NCBI GenBank assembly: GCA_020081605.1
Contig: JAHREC010000018.1
Coordinates: 2,914,001 to 2,978,000 of the forward strand
DNA length: 64,000 nucleotides
Reading direction: 5' to 3'
Source: Albifimbria verrucaria
Taxonomy: Eukaryota; Ascomycota; Sordariomycetes; Hypocreales; Stachybotryaceae
Every line of letters starts with the position of its first letter. Position 1 is the stretch's first letter. A program made the position numbers and the translations under genes. This document shows positions 26,892 to 39,219 of the stretch, one piece after another. A model generated the notes under the pieces. That model ran no database searches. It saw nothing but the letters and a program-made list of their open reading frames with translations, and had not been told where the DNA came from.

Positions 26892-27747
26892 TTATTTAGT
26901 AGCTCTCTGATCAGTCGCAGCCCATTTTGTCTTGTAGGCTCTAGGACTTTCGAATGCACTGGCTCGTATGGACCACATGCCCTTGCGCTTCCTCTTGGCT
27001 TTGGCCTCGGCCTTTTCATACACTTCTTTCATCCCTCCATACTCTCCGCCCGACTTCGCCTCGTAAACCGTTGCTAGCCCTCGCTTGATCAACTCCAGTC
27101 CAACATCTCGACGGATGAAGTATCGTCGAACATACACCGTTGCGACTATGCGATCGTATATATCTCGCTTGTGGACGTAGGCTCGGACGTTACGATGGAG
27201 GATGTAGTCCGAGAGCCATTTCATCGCTTCTGCTGCGAAAGGTTGTGCTGGCCGACCGAAGTGAGAGCCCTCGGGAGCGTCGACGCCTGCGATACGGATC
27301 GATACCTAATGTCGAAGAACTGTTAGCCTGCATCCCGAGCTGTCTTGTCATAATGCCACCCACAGTGCGGTCCTGCAGCTCTTTTCTAGTCTCAGGGACT
27401 TTTCGCAACCAACCCCATCCCACTGCTCTCCCTCCCGGTGTGTGAAACAGGCGGAAGCCATCGCCATCGCCAACGCTTGTGACCTTTCCGAACAAGCTTC
27501 TCCTGCGGAAGAAATCAGGCCGCACAAATGCAGCGCCGGGTATTCGACGTAGGTAATTGGCATATAGTTGAAGTGCGCCGAGGCCGGCGAGCGACATAAC
27601 CACGACCGGCGCCCATTCTTTGGCTGCGGTGAATGGATAATCAGAATCTCGGCTTCCTAAGGACGCCGACCAGGAAATGGGCTTTTTCTTAGCCTCATCT
27701 TCGTTCGAATCTTTGTCATTGTCTGAAGATCCAAACGGCCATATCAT
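26892..27747 (-). CDS. LCL3: Lcl3 endonuclease, staphylococcal-nuclease fold, membrane anchored
   Basis: A 265-residue SNase-like protein of the fungal LCL3 family, reported as mitochondrial or membrane associated in yeast. Exon 1 is 27747-27364 and exon 2 is 27305-26892, with a 58-nt intron (GTGGGT...TTAG) between; both phases are 0 and no frame repair is needed. The N-terminus is polar and acidic, followed by one membrane helix (about residues 49-70, [19 protein letters not shown]). The TNase domain follows: [36 protein letters not shown], then [18 protein letters not shown] and the [10 protein letters not shown] block. The Asp, Arg and Glu positions expected for nuclease activity are present. 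The length fits the family. Confidence 0.95.
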
Positions 27748-28163
27748 TGTACCCGCGACCGTGAGGTCGTAGTTGCCATGTAGGGTTGAGCTCGAAATCG
27801 AGGTCCGGGCGGGAGAGCGTGTGCTTGGTGCAGCTCAATGATCGCCAATTGACAATCGATAGAGCCACCAGGCCCTTGCTGCCTCAGGCGCATACGCTTG
27901 ATAACTTCAACCACGATAATCCATTGAACCCAATATAACAAAAGAATAGAGCAATTGCTACTCATAATTTCTTTCCTCGACTTATTTAATTTCAATTGAA
28001 ATCTATTCATCAACCTCTTAAACGCTATCGCTCTTCAGTCATCTCCTGATTTCCCACTTTGCACATGTCTCAACTAGAACGAAGCACATGCCTAGAAACC
28101 AGAGAGCCTATACATATAGGCCATCCACATCCTTGGAAAAGCCTATGGAAGGAATTGGGATTT
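27748..28163. other. LCL3 promoter and ARPC2 3' flank
   Basis: 416 bases between two minus-strand genes. No gene is seen. It is somewhat A+T-rich around 27.9-28.0 kb. Confidence 0.6.
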
Positions 28164-29337
28164 TTAGTTGCCCTGGACCTTGAATGTCCTACCACTTGCC
28201 GTCTTCCTCTCACGTTCCTCGTTCTCGGGTCGAGCGCGGCGCAACACTAATGTCGTTAGCATTATTCTTTTCTTCCTAGTGAATTCCGAGAGCATACCTT
28301 GCAGGAAGTCCGCCGTTCGCTTGCGCATTCGAGAGTGGATGTATGCCTTTGAGGCCTTGATGTGATAGTGGAAATAGTCGCGGAATGTTTGGATATGAGA
28401 AATGACGTCCACCATTCTCTGGGGAGTGAGATGCCTTGGGAACAGCACTGTGACTGTTAGTTTATGAGCAAAACCGACCCGAAACAACACTCACCAAATG
28501 TGACATAGCCGATCTCGCCAGTACCCGTGCTGCGTACTCCAGGTACACCTTGTAGCTCCAGTGGTGGGTCGTTCATGAAGAGCACCTGAGGTGCGTTCTG
28601 GATAACCCTCCTGCGTGCATCAACAAACTCTTGGATAAACACCTTTCCGAATACCCGGTCCGTCTCTTCGCGGAAGACTGTGCTGAAGATGACAGTAACA
28701 CGATCGTGGCTTGCCTTGACGTAGATAGCCTCCTCCTCGCGGTAATGAATTGCCTTCACTTCGCCACCCTCGCGCACTCCTTGAGGAGCTTCCTCTGATG
28801 TAAACTTCGAGGCCTCTTCCTTCAGCTTGTAGTGCTCCTGGTAGGCTTGCTCGAACAGGGCGGCCATCGCGTTGCGCTTCAGCAACGCAAACTTCAGTGC
28901 CAATGCATCGCGCTCCTCTAATAACAATGGCGTCAGACCAGGTATCTTACTGCTAAGATATTGTAATCATCGATTCTTACCCTTGGACTCTGGTAGCTTC
29001 TCCAAATCCACCTGGACGGAGAAGTCGTAGCCCGGCTCAACTGGTGCCACATAATCACCATATTCGCGCAGGAGGACCTGCTCCGCACCGTATTGAACGA
29101 GATCCTTAAAGCATCTTATTTGAAGGGACAGGAGAATCTGTGTCTTGGTTTCGGGCGTCGAGATATGAAAGGTAACGCCGTCGAAGTCGGAGACAGTCTG
29201 ATCGATCGACACGGGAGGGGCACTGGCTTGTGGTTAGCTTGCATCAGCTCTAGCAGTTATACATTTTGTGTTTACCCAGAGAACCGCTCGGTCAAGACCG
29301 ATTGGATCAGCACGTTCTGGTAGTCGAGGAGAAGCAT
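28164..29337 (-). CDS. ARC35: Arp2/3 complex 34 kDa subunit (ARPC2)
   Basis: The ARPC2 subunit of the actin-nucleating Arp2/3 complex, which with ARPC4 forms the core that binds the mother filament; cytoplasmic, at cortical actin patches. Five exons: 29337-29276, 29222-28981, 28917-28495, 28447-28298 and 28246-28164. They total 960 nt and 319 residues, with every phase matching and no frame repair. It begins [19 protein letters not shown], has [20 protein letters not shown] in the middle, and ends with the family signature [19 protein letters not shown] and TFKVQGN. The start is fixed by the conserved MLLLDYQN; an upstream in-frame methionine would add a non-conserved Ser/Pro stretch. It is divergent from UTP12 with only 273 bases between start codons. 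Confidence 0.97.
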
Positions 29338-29610
29338 CTTGTCGCGGTGTCCGGGTGGTACCTGGTAGCTCTCGTTGTCTGTCTCCTGGAGCTGGCTGAC
29401 GACAGGTAGTGGGGCTGGGGGTAAGGTAGGATGAGACGTCGAGCTTGAGGTGGCCACGTGATGATAAACCGCCGAGGATGCGACCATGACCGATTTGGCC
29501 GGACGCGCTATCGATAAGAAAAAATATCCCACCCTACTGTGATCTCGAGGTCTCTTACCTTGTTCGCGCGATATGGTTATTTGCCAATTGAGCCTGCTAA
29601 GCCCATAACC
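29338..29610. promoter_or_regulatory. bidirectional promoter between ARPC2 and UTP12
   Basis: The 273 bases between the two divergent start codons must hold both 5' leaders and promoters. I see no canonical TATA box at a sensible distance. That both genes are transcribed from here follows from the layout; shared regulation is inference. Confidence 0.6.
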
Positions 29611-32554
29611 ATGGTCAAATCATATTTGTGAGTGCGAATCAACTTATTAACGGGCTTGGAATAGATTTTAACACTTTTTCTTTAGGAAGTTCGAGCATGC
29701 CAAGTCCTTCGGCGTCGTAACCACCAGCACCTCGAACATCGTCTGGACGTCTCGAGGCGGGAATACCACGAGCGCGGGCCAAGTCGTCGTTGCCGGAAAT
29801 GAAGAGGTGCTCTGTTGGGATGTCAAGAAGGGCGAGCTCATAAGTCGGTGGAGGGACGAAAGGTGTACCGTTCCGGTGACTGCGATCGCGCAGAGCAAAA
29901 TCGACAAAGATGTCTTTGCCGTGGGATACGAGGACGGCAGCATTCGCCTTTGGGATAGCAAAATCTCGACCGTCATCGTCAATTTCAACGGCCACAAATC
30001 AGCTATCACAACTCTTGCGTTCGACAAGGCCGGTGTCCGGTTAGCCAGTGGTTCAAAAGATACCGACATTATCATCTGGGATCTTGTTGCCGAAGTTGGC
30101 CAGTTCAAGCTGCGCGGCCACAAGGACCAGGTCACCGGGCTTCAGTTCATCGAGCCGGAACCCCAGATCAAGGAGGGTGAAGATTCAGAGGCGATGGTGA
30201 TTGACACTGCCGGAAATAGCGAAGGCTTCCTGCTCACTACCAGCAAAGACTCTCTCCTGAAGCTTTGGGATTTGTCGTCACGACACTGCATTGAGACTCA
30301 CATGTCTCAGACCAATGGAGAATGCTGGGCTCTTGGAGTTTCCCCGATCTTAGCGGATGCATCACGGCTGGAAATGATGGCGAGTTGAAGGTCTGGTCAA
30401 TCGACACCGAAAACCTGGCATCCTCTACGCGCCGCGTGGATCTGTCTACCACTACGCATTTCTTGCATGACCGGGGCGTTTTGCACCGTCAAAGCAAAGA
30501 TCGTGCCACGGAAGTTGTATTCCACCCCAACAGGATTACTTCGCAGTCCACGGCTCGGAGAAAGGAGTAGACGTGTGGCGCATCAAGTCCGAGTCTGAGG
30601 TGCGGAAGACCTTGGCACGGAAACGGAAGCGTCGTCGTGAGAAGCAGAAGGACGGAAAGCAAGCCGAGGAGGATGGAGCGGAGGAAGACGAAAAGAACGA
30701 GGATGTTTCGAAAGCCGACATCGGTGAGGTTTTCGTGCAATACGTTATCGTCAGGACCGGTGGTAAAGTCCGTTCTGTCGACTGGGCCCTGGTTGGCGGA
30801 CAAAAGACCTTCAGCTTCTGGTAGCAACGACGAATAACCAAGTCGAATACTACACAGTACCCTCGAAAGCAAAGAGCGAGAAGACAAAGAAGGAGGACAT
30901 TCCAGATTACACCCGAGCGCTCTCTGTTGAGCTGCCGGGCCACAGGACGGATGTCCGAGCACTATCACTCAGCTCCGATGATAAGATGCTGGCATCAGCA
31001 TCAAACGGCTCCTTGAAGATTTGGAACATCAAGACGCAGAACTGCATTCGAACTTTTGAATGCGGTTACTCTCTCTGCACATCTTTCCTACCTGGAGACA
31101 AGGTAGTAGTGGTGGGCACGAAGAGCGGAGAGCTGCAACTCTTTGATGTAGCGTCGGCCGCTCTCCTCGACAGTGTTCAGGCCCACGAAGGAGCCATCTG
31201 GTCCTTGCATGTGCACCCTGACGGCCGATCTGTTGTGACAGGAAGTGCCGATAAGACGGCCAAGTTCTGGGACTTTAAGATTGTCCAAGAAGAGGTTCTA
31301 GGAACCAGAAGAACCGTACCGAAGCTGAAGCTGGTTCAATCAAGGACAATGAAGGTCTCGGATGATATTCTGAGCATCAAGTTTTCTCCAGACGCTAAGC
31401 TTCTTGCTGTCTCACTTCTTGACAACACTGTCAAAGTGTTCTTTGTCGACTCTCTGAAGCTGTACCTGAACCTTTATGGTCATAAGCTCCCGGTTTTGAG
31501 CATGGATATTTCATACGACAACAAACTTATCGTCACGAGCTCTGCAGATAAGAACATTCGCATCTGGGGTCTTGACTTTGGTGACTGCCATAAAGCCCTC
31601 TTCGGCCACCAGGACAGTATTCTCCAGGTCGCTTTCATCCCTCACAACTCCGACGGCAATGGCCATCACTTCTTCAGCAGTAGCAAAGATCGCACAATTC
31701 GTTACTGGGACGCAGACAAGTTTGAGCAAATCCAACGATTGGACGGACACCACGGTGAGGTGTGGGCGCTCGCTATGAGCCACAGTGGCAACTTCCTTGT
31801 CAGCGCCGGACACGACAAGAGCATCCGTGTGTGGGATGAGACTGAAGAGCAAATCTTCCTCGAAGAAGAGCGTGAGCGAGAAATTGAAGAGCTGTATGAG
31901 AGCACTCTTACCACATCGCTCGAGAAAGACCCAGAAGCCGGCGACGAAGATGGCGAGGTAGCTGCCGCGAGCAAGCAAACCACAGAGACGCTGATGGCAG
32001 GAGAGCGCATAGCTGAAGCTCTGGAGATTGGTATCGCGGATCTCAATCTCATCAAGGAGTATGAGGAGGCGAAGCTCTCGAACCCTCACGCGGCCCCTCC
32101 TCAACGGAACCCGATCTTCGTCGCTCTTGGCAACATCACTGCGGAGGCTCATGTGATGTCGGTTCTACAACGGATCAAGGCTTCGGCACTGCAGGACGCC
32201 CTTCTTGTCTTGCCGTTTGCCTCTGTACCGCTGCTCTTCACCTTTCTCAACATCTTTGCTATGCGCTCTATGAACATACCGTTGACTTGCCGCATTCTGT
32301 TCTTCATGCTCAAGACGCATCACAAACAGATCGTCGCGAACCGGACGATGAAGGCCATGCTGGATGGTATCCGCTCAAATCTGAGGGCCGCCCTGAAGCG
32401 CCAAAAGGACGAGATGGGCGTTAACATTGCCGCGTTGAAGGTGGTGGACATGCAGATCCGTGACAAGAGCGTCAAGGACTACGTAGATGAGAACTGGGAA
32501 CAGGAGAACGAAGATAGAAGCGCAAAGAAGCGCGCATTTGTACATGTAGCTTAA
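29611..32554 (+). CDS. UTP12: U3 snoRNP / SSU processome WD-repeat protein Utp12 (Dip2)
   Basis: A nucleolar WD40 protein of the UTP-B module needed for 18S rRNA maturation, about 962 residues (yeast 943). A 17-nt first exon (29611-29627, MVKSYL split) is followed by a 58-nt intron and one long exon from 29686. Tandem WD40 repeats fill most of the protein, with typical ends such as DGSIRLWD, DTDIIIWD, SLKIWNI and SIRVWD. A Lys/Glu-rich insert with RKRKRRREKQKDGK lies between the two propellers. The C-terminal Utp12 domain is at about residues 845-930 (LFTFLNIFAMRSMNIPLTCR). Three missing bases are inferred, at CCCC 30342-30345, C 30531 and TT 30810-30811; after each the WD sequence continues at once in the new frame, so the gene is read as intact. 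Confidence 0.95.
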
Positions 32555-33154
32555 GGGAGATATCTCAATACCAAAGCTTGACCTGCATTCAAATATAGCC
32601 TCTGTAAGTTTGTGTTGAATTTGAATTCCGGCATTTGCAAGACCTGTAGAATTTTATTATTGCATGCATCAAGGGCTTTTATACCAGTATGGAGGTACTA
32701 TCGTGGAGTGCGGTGGGATCTGGCCAGCTTGAGAACAATGAACAGCTACGGTCACACTTGCAACATAGCCAGACATAGAAAGAACGTCAAAACTGACCAA
32801 ATTTGCATTAAAAATCGATTAAATTGCCAAAATTTTGTGAAATAAAATAACAAGACGCGGACCATGGAAGCTGTACACAAGACGCTGTCGAGGACAGGGC
32901 ATCACGTGACCCTAAGCCATGAACCACGAGATTCTGAACTATCGACGGTCAAAGTGACATTGACCTCAGACACCAAACTCGAGCATCACAGCAGGAGCCT
33001 TCATTTTAAAAACACTCTAGGCGGACGGTTGAAGCCGACAACGCAAAAGATACACAAACGCTTCATCCAGGTGTGTTTTACCCCGGCCAGCCGCCGCCAG
33101 CCCAAGCTTCGTTCTGACATCGACAACGCAGGGTACGATTGGACTACAGGCACG
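32555..33154. other. UTP12 3' flank and LSM2 promoter
   Basis: 600 bases with no gene. The AT-rich part near 32.78-32.85 kb looks like 3' flank. An ORF running in frame into the LSM2 start codon (from 32864) is not credible as an N-terminal extension, because LSm2 proteins begin at the methionine used here. Confidence 0.6.
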
Positions 33155-33667
33155 ATGCTCTTCTTCAGGTAAGGACTGGGCATCCCCATTTCTCCATGTC
33201 CTTGGGGTCACTCTGCTCAGGCCTGGTGCTGACACGCGGGCCAGTTTTTTCAAGACGCTCATCGACCATGAGGTCACCGTTGAGCTCAAGAACGACATTC
33301 AGCTCCGTGGGACGCTAAAGAGTGTGGACCAGTACCTCAACATCAAGCTGGACGACATCTCGGTGGTAGAGGAGCTGAAGTACCCTCACTTGGTGCGACG
33401 ACCTTTATTTCCCTTCTCTGACCACTTCACTCGTCAGCGGTGTGTTTCAGTTCACTAATCGGTTCGCTTTATCAGAGCTCTGTGAAGAACGTCTTCATCC
33501 GAGGCTCCGTGGTAAGATACGTGCACCTCCCCGCGGCTTCGGTAGACACCCAGCTGCTGGAAGACGCTACACGACGAGGTAAGTGGAGGGTAGTGCTGCG
33601 CTGACACTTATGACAATGACTGACAAATGTCACAGAAGCAGCAGCTCAGCAGGCCAAGGCCAAATAA
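33155..33667 (+). CDS. LSM2: U6 snRNA-associated Sm-like protein LSm2
   Basis: The LSm2 subunit of the heteroheptameric Lsm2-8 ring (U6 snRNP, nuclear) and Lsm1-7 ring (mRNA decay, cytoplasmic). Four exons: 33155-33168, 33245-33392, 33476-33578 and 33636-33667, giving 98 residues with all phases matching and no repair. The Sm fold is clear: MLFFSFFKTLIDHEVTVELK, then the Sm1 motif ending GTLKSVDQYLNIKL, then the Sm2 motif KNVFIRGSVVRYVHLP. The 14-nt first exon encodes only MLFF and part of Ser. The gene converges on PSO2 with 281 bases between stop codons. Size and sequence leave little doubt. Confidence 0.97.
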
Positions 33668-33948
33668 ACGAAACTCGTTGGGACAGTTTTGTAGGGTTGC
33701 TGCGGTGACTCTGCATGCGCAAATTATTTCTTCCTGGCATCAGAGGTGTTTTGGCAGTACGCTATGGCTTTGGAGGTGGTCATACGGTAGAACGATTACA
33801 TCCTGGCGTTGAGATCTAGTATGGATATTGGCTTCCATACGTCTGAGGCAGGCCTAGTATTGGGTGAATGATCGCTCTTTATGATTTTGATGCCTTTCAG
33901 ACCCACAAAGTCGAGGCTCACTAAATCTATAGATCATATATCAATGAA

Positions 33949-36511
33949 CTACCACCAAGCCGCGCCACCCTTTCCAACCTTGCCATCCCATAGTTCAATA
34001 TTTGAATCATTCTCATCATCCTGACCTTCTATAAGAGGCTGTAGTAGACCGCCCTGCCTTCTCTCCAACGTCCAACGATCTATCCAGGCTTTCATCCTTG
34101 TACGTGACACAGCGCTTCCTACATTTACGGTTGGAATAATCTTTTCAATCCGTAGGCTCATCACAAACATGGCTAGCTCACGGAAGCTGCTGTGCTCAGA
34201 GTACGGAACCCCAAAGCACATCGCCTCCTTGGTGCTGCCACGCTGGGGAACAAAGTCCCTGTATTCGAATCTAGTGCGCCAGCCCTTTCCATGCAGAATC
34301 TGCTGTGTCGGGATACTGCTGGGTGGTGTGTTTGCACCAATTGCCTTTCCATTCCTTGGCCGGAAATTCCAACCACTAGGTCGGAAACCGATAATGCGAC
34401 TGAAATGCGGCTTGAAGCTGTTGAGGTACTCTTGAAGCGTTTCGGCACGAATCTCCATGAGCATCTGCATGTGTACCTGGGCTTCGATAGGATTGGTCGT
34501 GAGTAAGGAAGCAAGCTCTGGATCACCCAGTTGTTTACAAATCTTGATCTTCGACGGCGAGGCAAAAATCTTGGAGCCAAGAGCTTTTGCAATGGCTACG
34601 CATATGCGTTCTTTGCCGATAGAGTAAGTGCCGCAAATCACCAAGAGGCGTTTCTTACGTGCAGAACTCTTTGACTCCGATTTTGAGTCGACCTCCTCTT
34701 CCTTCTTGGAGTGGAAATACTTGCTAACATCAGATGTTCCCGCAGGTTTCGTTGATGTCTCCCAAATGTCATCCTTACTATCTGGATCGGGAGAAATTGA
34801 AGCACACAAGTCCCCACAAGCTTTGATCACGTCGCCCTGCGGAGGAAAGGAATAACGTGGGTTGAGATAGGTGGTATCGAGGTAGCAGATGTCTATCTTC
34901 TGTTGCCGTAGCTTGCCGGTGACTGAATCTGCGACATCCGCCTTCAGAAGAGGATGGCTGATGTGAGCAGGACATGCGCGAAAGTCGCCACAGTGTAAAA
35001 TGCGCTTGGTTCTAGCAGTAGAACCCTTCCCTTCGCTCTTCTGAAAAAGAAATAAGGAGCTGCCAGGGCAGTGATTCGCAGGGATCATAACGACTGAAGC
35101 TCCTTCAGTCCCTGGAATATCATAACTCTTCTCAAATTCGAGTTCAACAACCCACTTTGCAGCTGTCCGAAGTTGCTGCTTTACCAGGCTGCCGGTGACC
35201 TTGCTACAATAAATGGGCCCATGACTCCAATTGGCAGTTAGGCCGATGTAGTGATCGCTATGGAAATGGCTTAGGAAATAGGCTTTGCAGCCTTGCACTG
35301 CACCATAGCGGAACGCGTCGACACATATAGAAAATCCTGGCATGATCTTGTAGAATGGGCATGTGCGCTCATAAGCTGGCCGACCACGAGAAGCATTCTC
35401 TGCCGCAGCTGCAGCCGCCCATGCCGAGTCCTCGGCGTTATTCGACATGAGCTTGGAAAATGCTGATTTGGGACCTTTGTCTGAAGGAGGCATTTCAAGA
35501 GGATTTGGTTGGCCAGGTCGCGGAACTGCCGCTTTAGCAAATCTTTGCTAACCTCGGAGGCTTCGACCTCTGGCGTAGCCTTAACAACGCTGCTTGCTTG
35601 CTTCGGAAGTGGTATAGGGTTTCCATCAAGACATGAATTGACATGCCGCGTCGCTTCATCTTCCGAAACCCCAACTAGACTTCCATCGCAAATGGGACAG
35701 CTTTGTATCGCAGACCCGTCATCGATGCTATCATCAGCGAAGTCCTCGTTGACGAATGCACCGTCTTCCCCGGCTTCCTGAGCTTCAAGACGAGCTTGCT
35801 CTCGCATATAACGCATAAACCGCAGTTCCTCACCTTCGAACACATCCGCATCCCCATCCGGGTCACCATCTTCGTCTATGCCATCCCCACCTCTCGGAAC
35901 TGTGCGAATGAGGAATCATCCCGTCTAAGTGGTAGAGGGAAGTCTGGCTGGTTGACGAGTTTTCTGCTTGAGGGTCATCTCCAGCGCCAGAGGGATTTGC
36001 GACCGTAGACAGAGCTGAAGGGGACTCTTTGACTCGAGCAGGCGGTGACACTTGCGGTTCGTTAAATGCTGGTTTTGGCGGGCTTTCGTCTTCGTCCTCA
36101 CTATCTGAGTCTATCGCGAAGGGGTATATATACGATGTTTCGATGCAGGCGGACGGGTTTCGACATTCGGCTTGCTCTCAGTGGCAGACAGTCCGACGAC
36201 AAGAGGTTTCTCCTTCTCATGTTCATCCTTCACCACTGTCTTTTCTTTAACATTGGATTCCTCCACAAGCTTCCGTTTCTTGTTCGGGCTTTCGACTTCA
36301 TTGAATCGGCTGCCATCGTCCTCGTATAGATCCTCCGTCGGGTCAATAGCTTGAGACGTGGCGCCAACAAAAAGAGAGTTCTCCTGTTTCTCGGCCTTCT
36401 TAAAAAGCTAAGGATACTGGCGTTGGGTTTTGCGATTTGCTTGGGTGCTTGCGCTCCTTTGGTAGGTTTCCGGGGAGTGCTTGTTCGGCTTAGTTTGGTT
36501 GAGGCAACCAT
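33949..36511 (-). CDS. PSO2: Pso2/Snm1 interstrand cross-link repair nuclease
   Basis: A 5' exonuclease of the beta-CASP metallo-beta-lactamase family that repairs DNA interstrand cross-links; nuclear; about 855 residues with no intron. The N-terminus has a basic stretch and SILSFFKKAEKQ, which looks like a PCNA-interacting motif. A UBZ4-type zinc finger follows at about residues 264-292 (CPICDGSL...HVNSC). The catalytic region has SHFHSDHYIGL (HxHxDH, about residue 420), NHCPGSSLF, HCGDFRACP, DTTYLNPRY and PYSEHSSF, so the metal ligands are present. Five missing bases are inferred in the N-terminal half (plus-strand AAAAA 36402-36406, GGGG 36121-36124, TTTT 35960-35963, CC 35890-35891, GG 35522-35523). 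The catalytic part from 35500 down is one open frame. The start at 36511 is the first ATG. Confidence 0.94.
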
Positions 36512-37839
36512 TGTGACTTTGAAAGGCCGCTTAGTGTTCGGTTTTTAATCGCATAGCAAAATATGTGGAAGGGACTTCAACTCGGAGGAATTGAAGATGC
36601 AGTTGTCGATGAAGGCAGCTGTGAAGATGGGGATCCAAGGCCCACCTTTTGCCACTTTGAAGTGGAAGTGGGAGGGTAGGATAATGTCACGTCTTAGCGC
36701 GCCAGACCTAAGTGGCCCAGTCGCGAAGTCACATGTTTCGGTAGAGTTTCTGCAGCCTCTTTACCCCGTGTTAGGTGCATACACTGAAGCTATCCATCAA
36801 GGCCGTCTCCATACGTACTACTTGCACAGTCTGGTGCTTTGAGAAAGACTTTATCTTTTGTCCAACTTAATCCAACTTAATGCAGCAACAGAATATATAT
36901 TTTTCTCCGTACAGTTCAAAAAGGTGGCTGGCAGTGATATAAAACGGCAAGCCGTGCTCTTGGCCTCTTGAATCAAATCTTACCAAGTAACATACCCATC
37001 ACAACATGCGTTGCGCTACGTGTATGACTGGCAGTCTCGGCCCAACGCATTACCAAGCTCACACAAGCGTGTTGAGTACCTTGATCGAGCTTCACTGCAA
37101 GTTGTAATGAGCTGAAACTTGACGAAGTCGATGAAAGGAGTGTTTCTTCAGAGAATATTGATATATCTCAGCCATCCCCGAGCTGGCTAGTTTCAAGCCG
37201 CACCTGCTTTGTCTTTACGCCCACGCACTCTTTTGAGTCTCGTTTCCGGCCTAGCATGATGGTGCCAAGTGGTCATCGTCAACTGCTATACTTGGGCAGC
37301 GACAAAGCTCCTACCTACCAACGGCTGCAAGGCTCCTGATATCTCAGCAACAGTCACTAATGGAATGGGTTGGGAGCATCCTGATATTTTCAAAGAAGAC
37401 TGTCCTGGCAAATTAGATAGCAAGATGGAAGTGATATTTTCAGCTTGACAAGTTCGGGCATCCTGGAGAATATGCTAGGCAGTGATGAATTCCACATGGG
37501 ACTAGTTGTGTCACTGTTGCGGTCACTTCAATCGGATTCATGGGAGGTCTGAGCCTGACAGCGCATACATTTCACGCAAGCATCCACATGCACAGCGAGA
37601 CATGTCACGGGGGAAAATGTATCAAGCTGTCTTTTTGTGAAAATGCCATATGGGCTAAAGGCGTTCACCCTGGCAATCACTTGGCAGCGTCGATGGTAGT
37701 TAGGTATCGACGCTGCAGACAACTGGATTTGACCTGGCCCTGTGTGGTAGGATTCAACCATTGAATTGGTTGGTCCTAAAAAATATTGGTCGTGCAGGGC
37801 CAAAAGGGGACAATGATGAAGATAATGACTCTGAGTCTC

Positions 37840-38010
37840 TGTGGGCTATGGAGGGATAAAGGGGACGAGGACGGGTGAGGGTAAGGATAGGTGAGGACGA
37901 CGAGGGAGTGGATGGGTAAAGGGGAGGATGGTTGAGGGCGAGGATGGGTGAGGTGAAGATGGGTGAGGTGAAGGTGGACGAGAAGAGAAAGGGTCATGGG
38001 GAGGACGGAG
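37840..38010 (+). repeat. degenerate G-rich minisatellite
   Basis: The plus strand is almost pure purine plus T, with diverged copies of a 10-11-base word like GGATGGGTGA or GGTGAAGATG. The clearest adjacent copies are at about 37940-37975. Unit boundaries are blurred, so the copy number is uncertain. Confidence 0.7.
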
Positions 38011-38162
38011 CATGTTGGGGACGAGCATGGCTGGACAAAGACAAAACTGTGTATGGGTAAATGTGGATGTTGAAGAACGATTATGAAGACAGTTATGAAT
38101 ATGGGCAGTTTCAGGATTTATACTCGTGTTGCTTGGACAGAATTACACTTGGGGAAGGGGTA

Positions 38163-38224
38163 GGAGATGCTACGTGATCAATTGACAGAGGAAGGAGATG
38201 CTACATGATGAACTGGCAGAGGAA
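38163..38224 (+). repeat. 31-bp tandem duplication
   Basis: Two head-to-tail copies (38163-38193 and 38194-38224), each starting GGAGATGCTAC and ending CAGAGGAA. They differ at four positions near the middle, so the duplication is not very recent. Confidence 0.9.
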
Positions 38225-39219
38225 GGAGAGCGAGCCACTGACGGTTGCGACTTCGAGGTGGAAGGAGAGTCTACAAGCAAGTGCATCTTCGCAGGGAAGG
38301 GGCCGGCTTCCACGTCTGGTGTTGCGATCTAATTTGGAAGTACAACACAACACCTTCCAGTTATTGGAAGAATGAGCATCTTATGGTAAGACAGGAGAAA
38401 GAATACAAAGCATGATATCTTAGTTGAACTGCCCTGATTGAGTCTGGTGGCTTTCCAGATTCGACGCATTTACGAAATAGCAAGTGACTGGGAATATGTG
38501 ATGTTACGGTTCTACCATAAGAGATGAATCGTATGAGACAGGCACTGGAGTTGCATGGAGGAAAACCAATTAAGCCCCAAACATATCTTTAATTAAGGCG
38601 AGAAACATTGTTTTGCAGATATTTACTCTCCTATCACCTATCCAAATTGTAGCACTTAACCAACAGGTTCAACTTGACGTCCCAAGGCGGATACGTTCAT
38701 GCCATTGTACATCACTTACATGGCGGCCCTGTTGAAGTACGTATCCACTCGCTGCATGTCCCAAAGTGGGATGCTGTGGAGGTAGCGCCAGCGATCAAAG
38801 CGGCCCGCTTACGATGCAACCCAACTAACTACAGCGCATAACAAACCACCCTTGGGAGCCTCGACTTGTAACAACGCACAGATGCCCCTGATTTTCAAGT
38901 CTTAAAACATAGTTATAACGAGGAGGATAAGCCATAAAATTATTTGGAGTTTCTAGACACATCTTCTTCTCGCATTCCATTGCGCTGCCGGTGCAAGCTA
39001 TCGCATTGTCGTTTTTATAGACGTCGAGTGTCTCAGTACGCAGATCAGGAGACACTTCGGAGTGACCTCAGCTTCCGACCTCGCATCAGATATCTGTAAC
39101 CTCCAAGTAACATACATACATACATATACACCTACCTACCGCTCGAATAAATCCCACCCAGTATGATTTTTTGTCCACAGCTCAATTTCTGTTAAGACTA
39201 ACAACCCATTCTCTTAGAA

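Larger units (their letters stand above)
36512..39219. other. PSO2 upstream region, no supported gene
   Basis: 2.7 kb without a recognisable protein on either strand. It contains the PSO2 promoter at its left end, a purine-rich degenerate minisatellite at 37.84-38.01 kb, a 31-bp tandem duplication at 38.16-38.22 kb, and a CATA-type simple repeat near 39.11 kb. Nothing marks a transposon. Confidence 0.6.

Noticed and set aside
32864..33154. N-terminal extension of LSM2
   Set aside because: LSm2 begins MLFF in the family and the upstream residues resemble nothing in Sm proteins.
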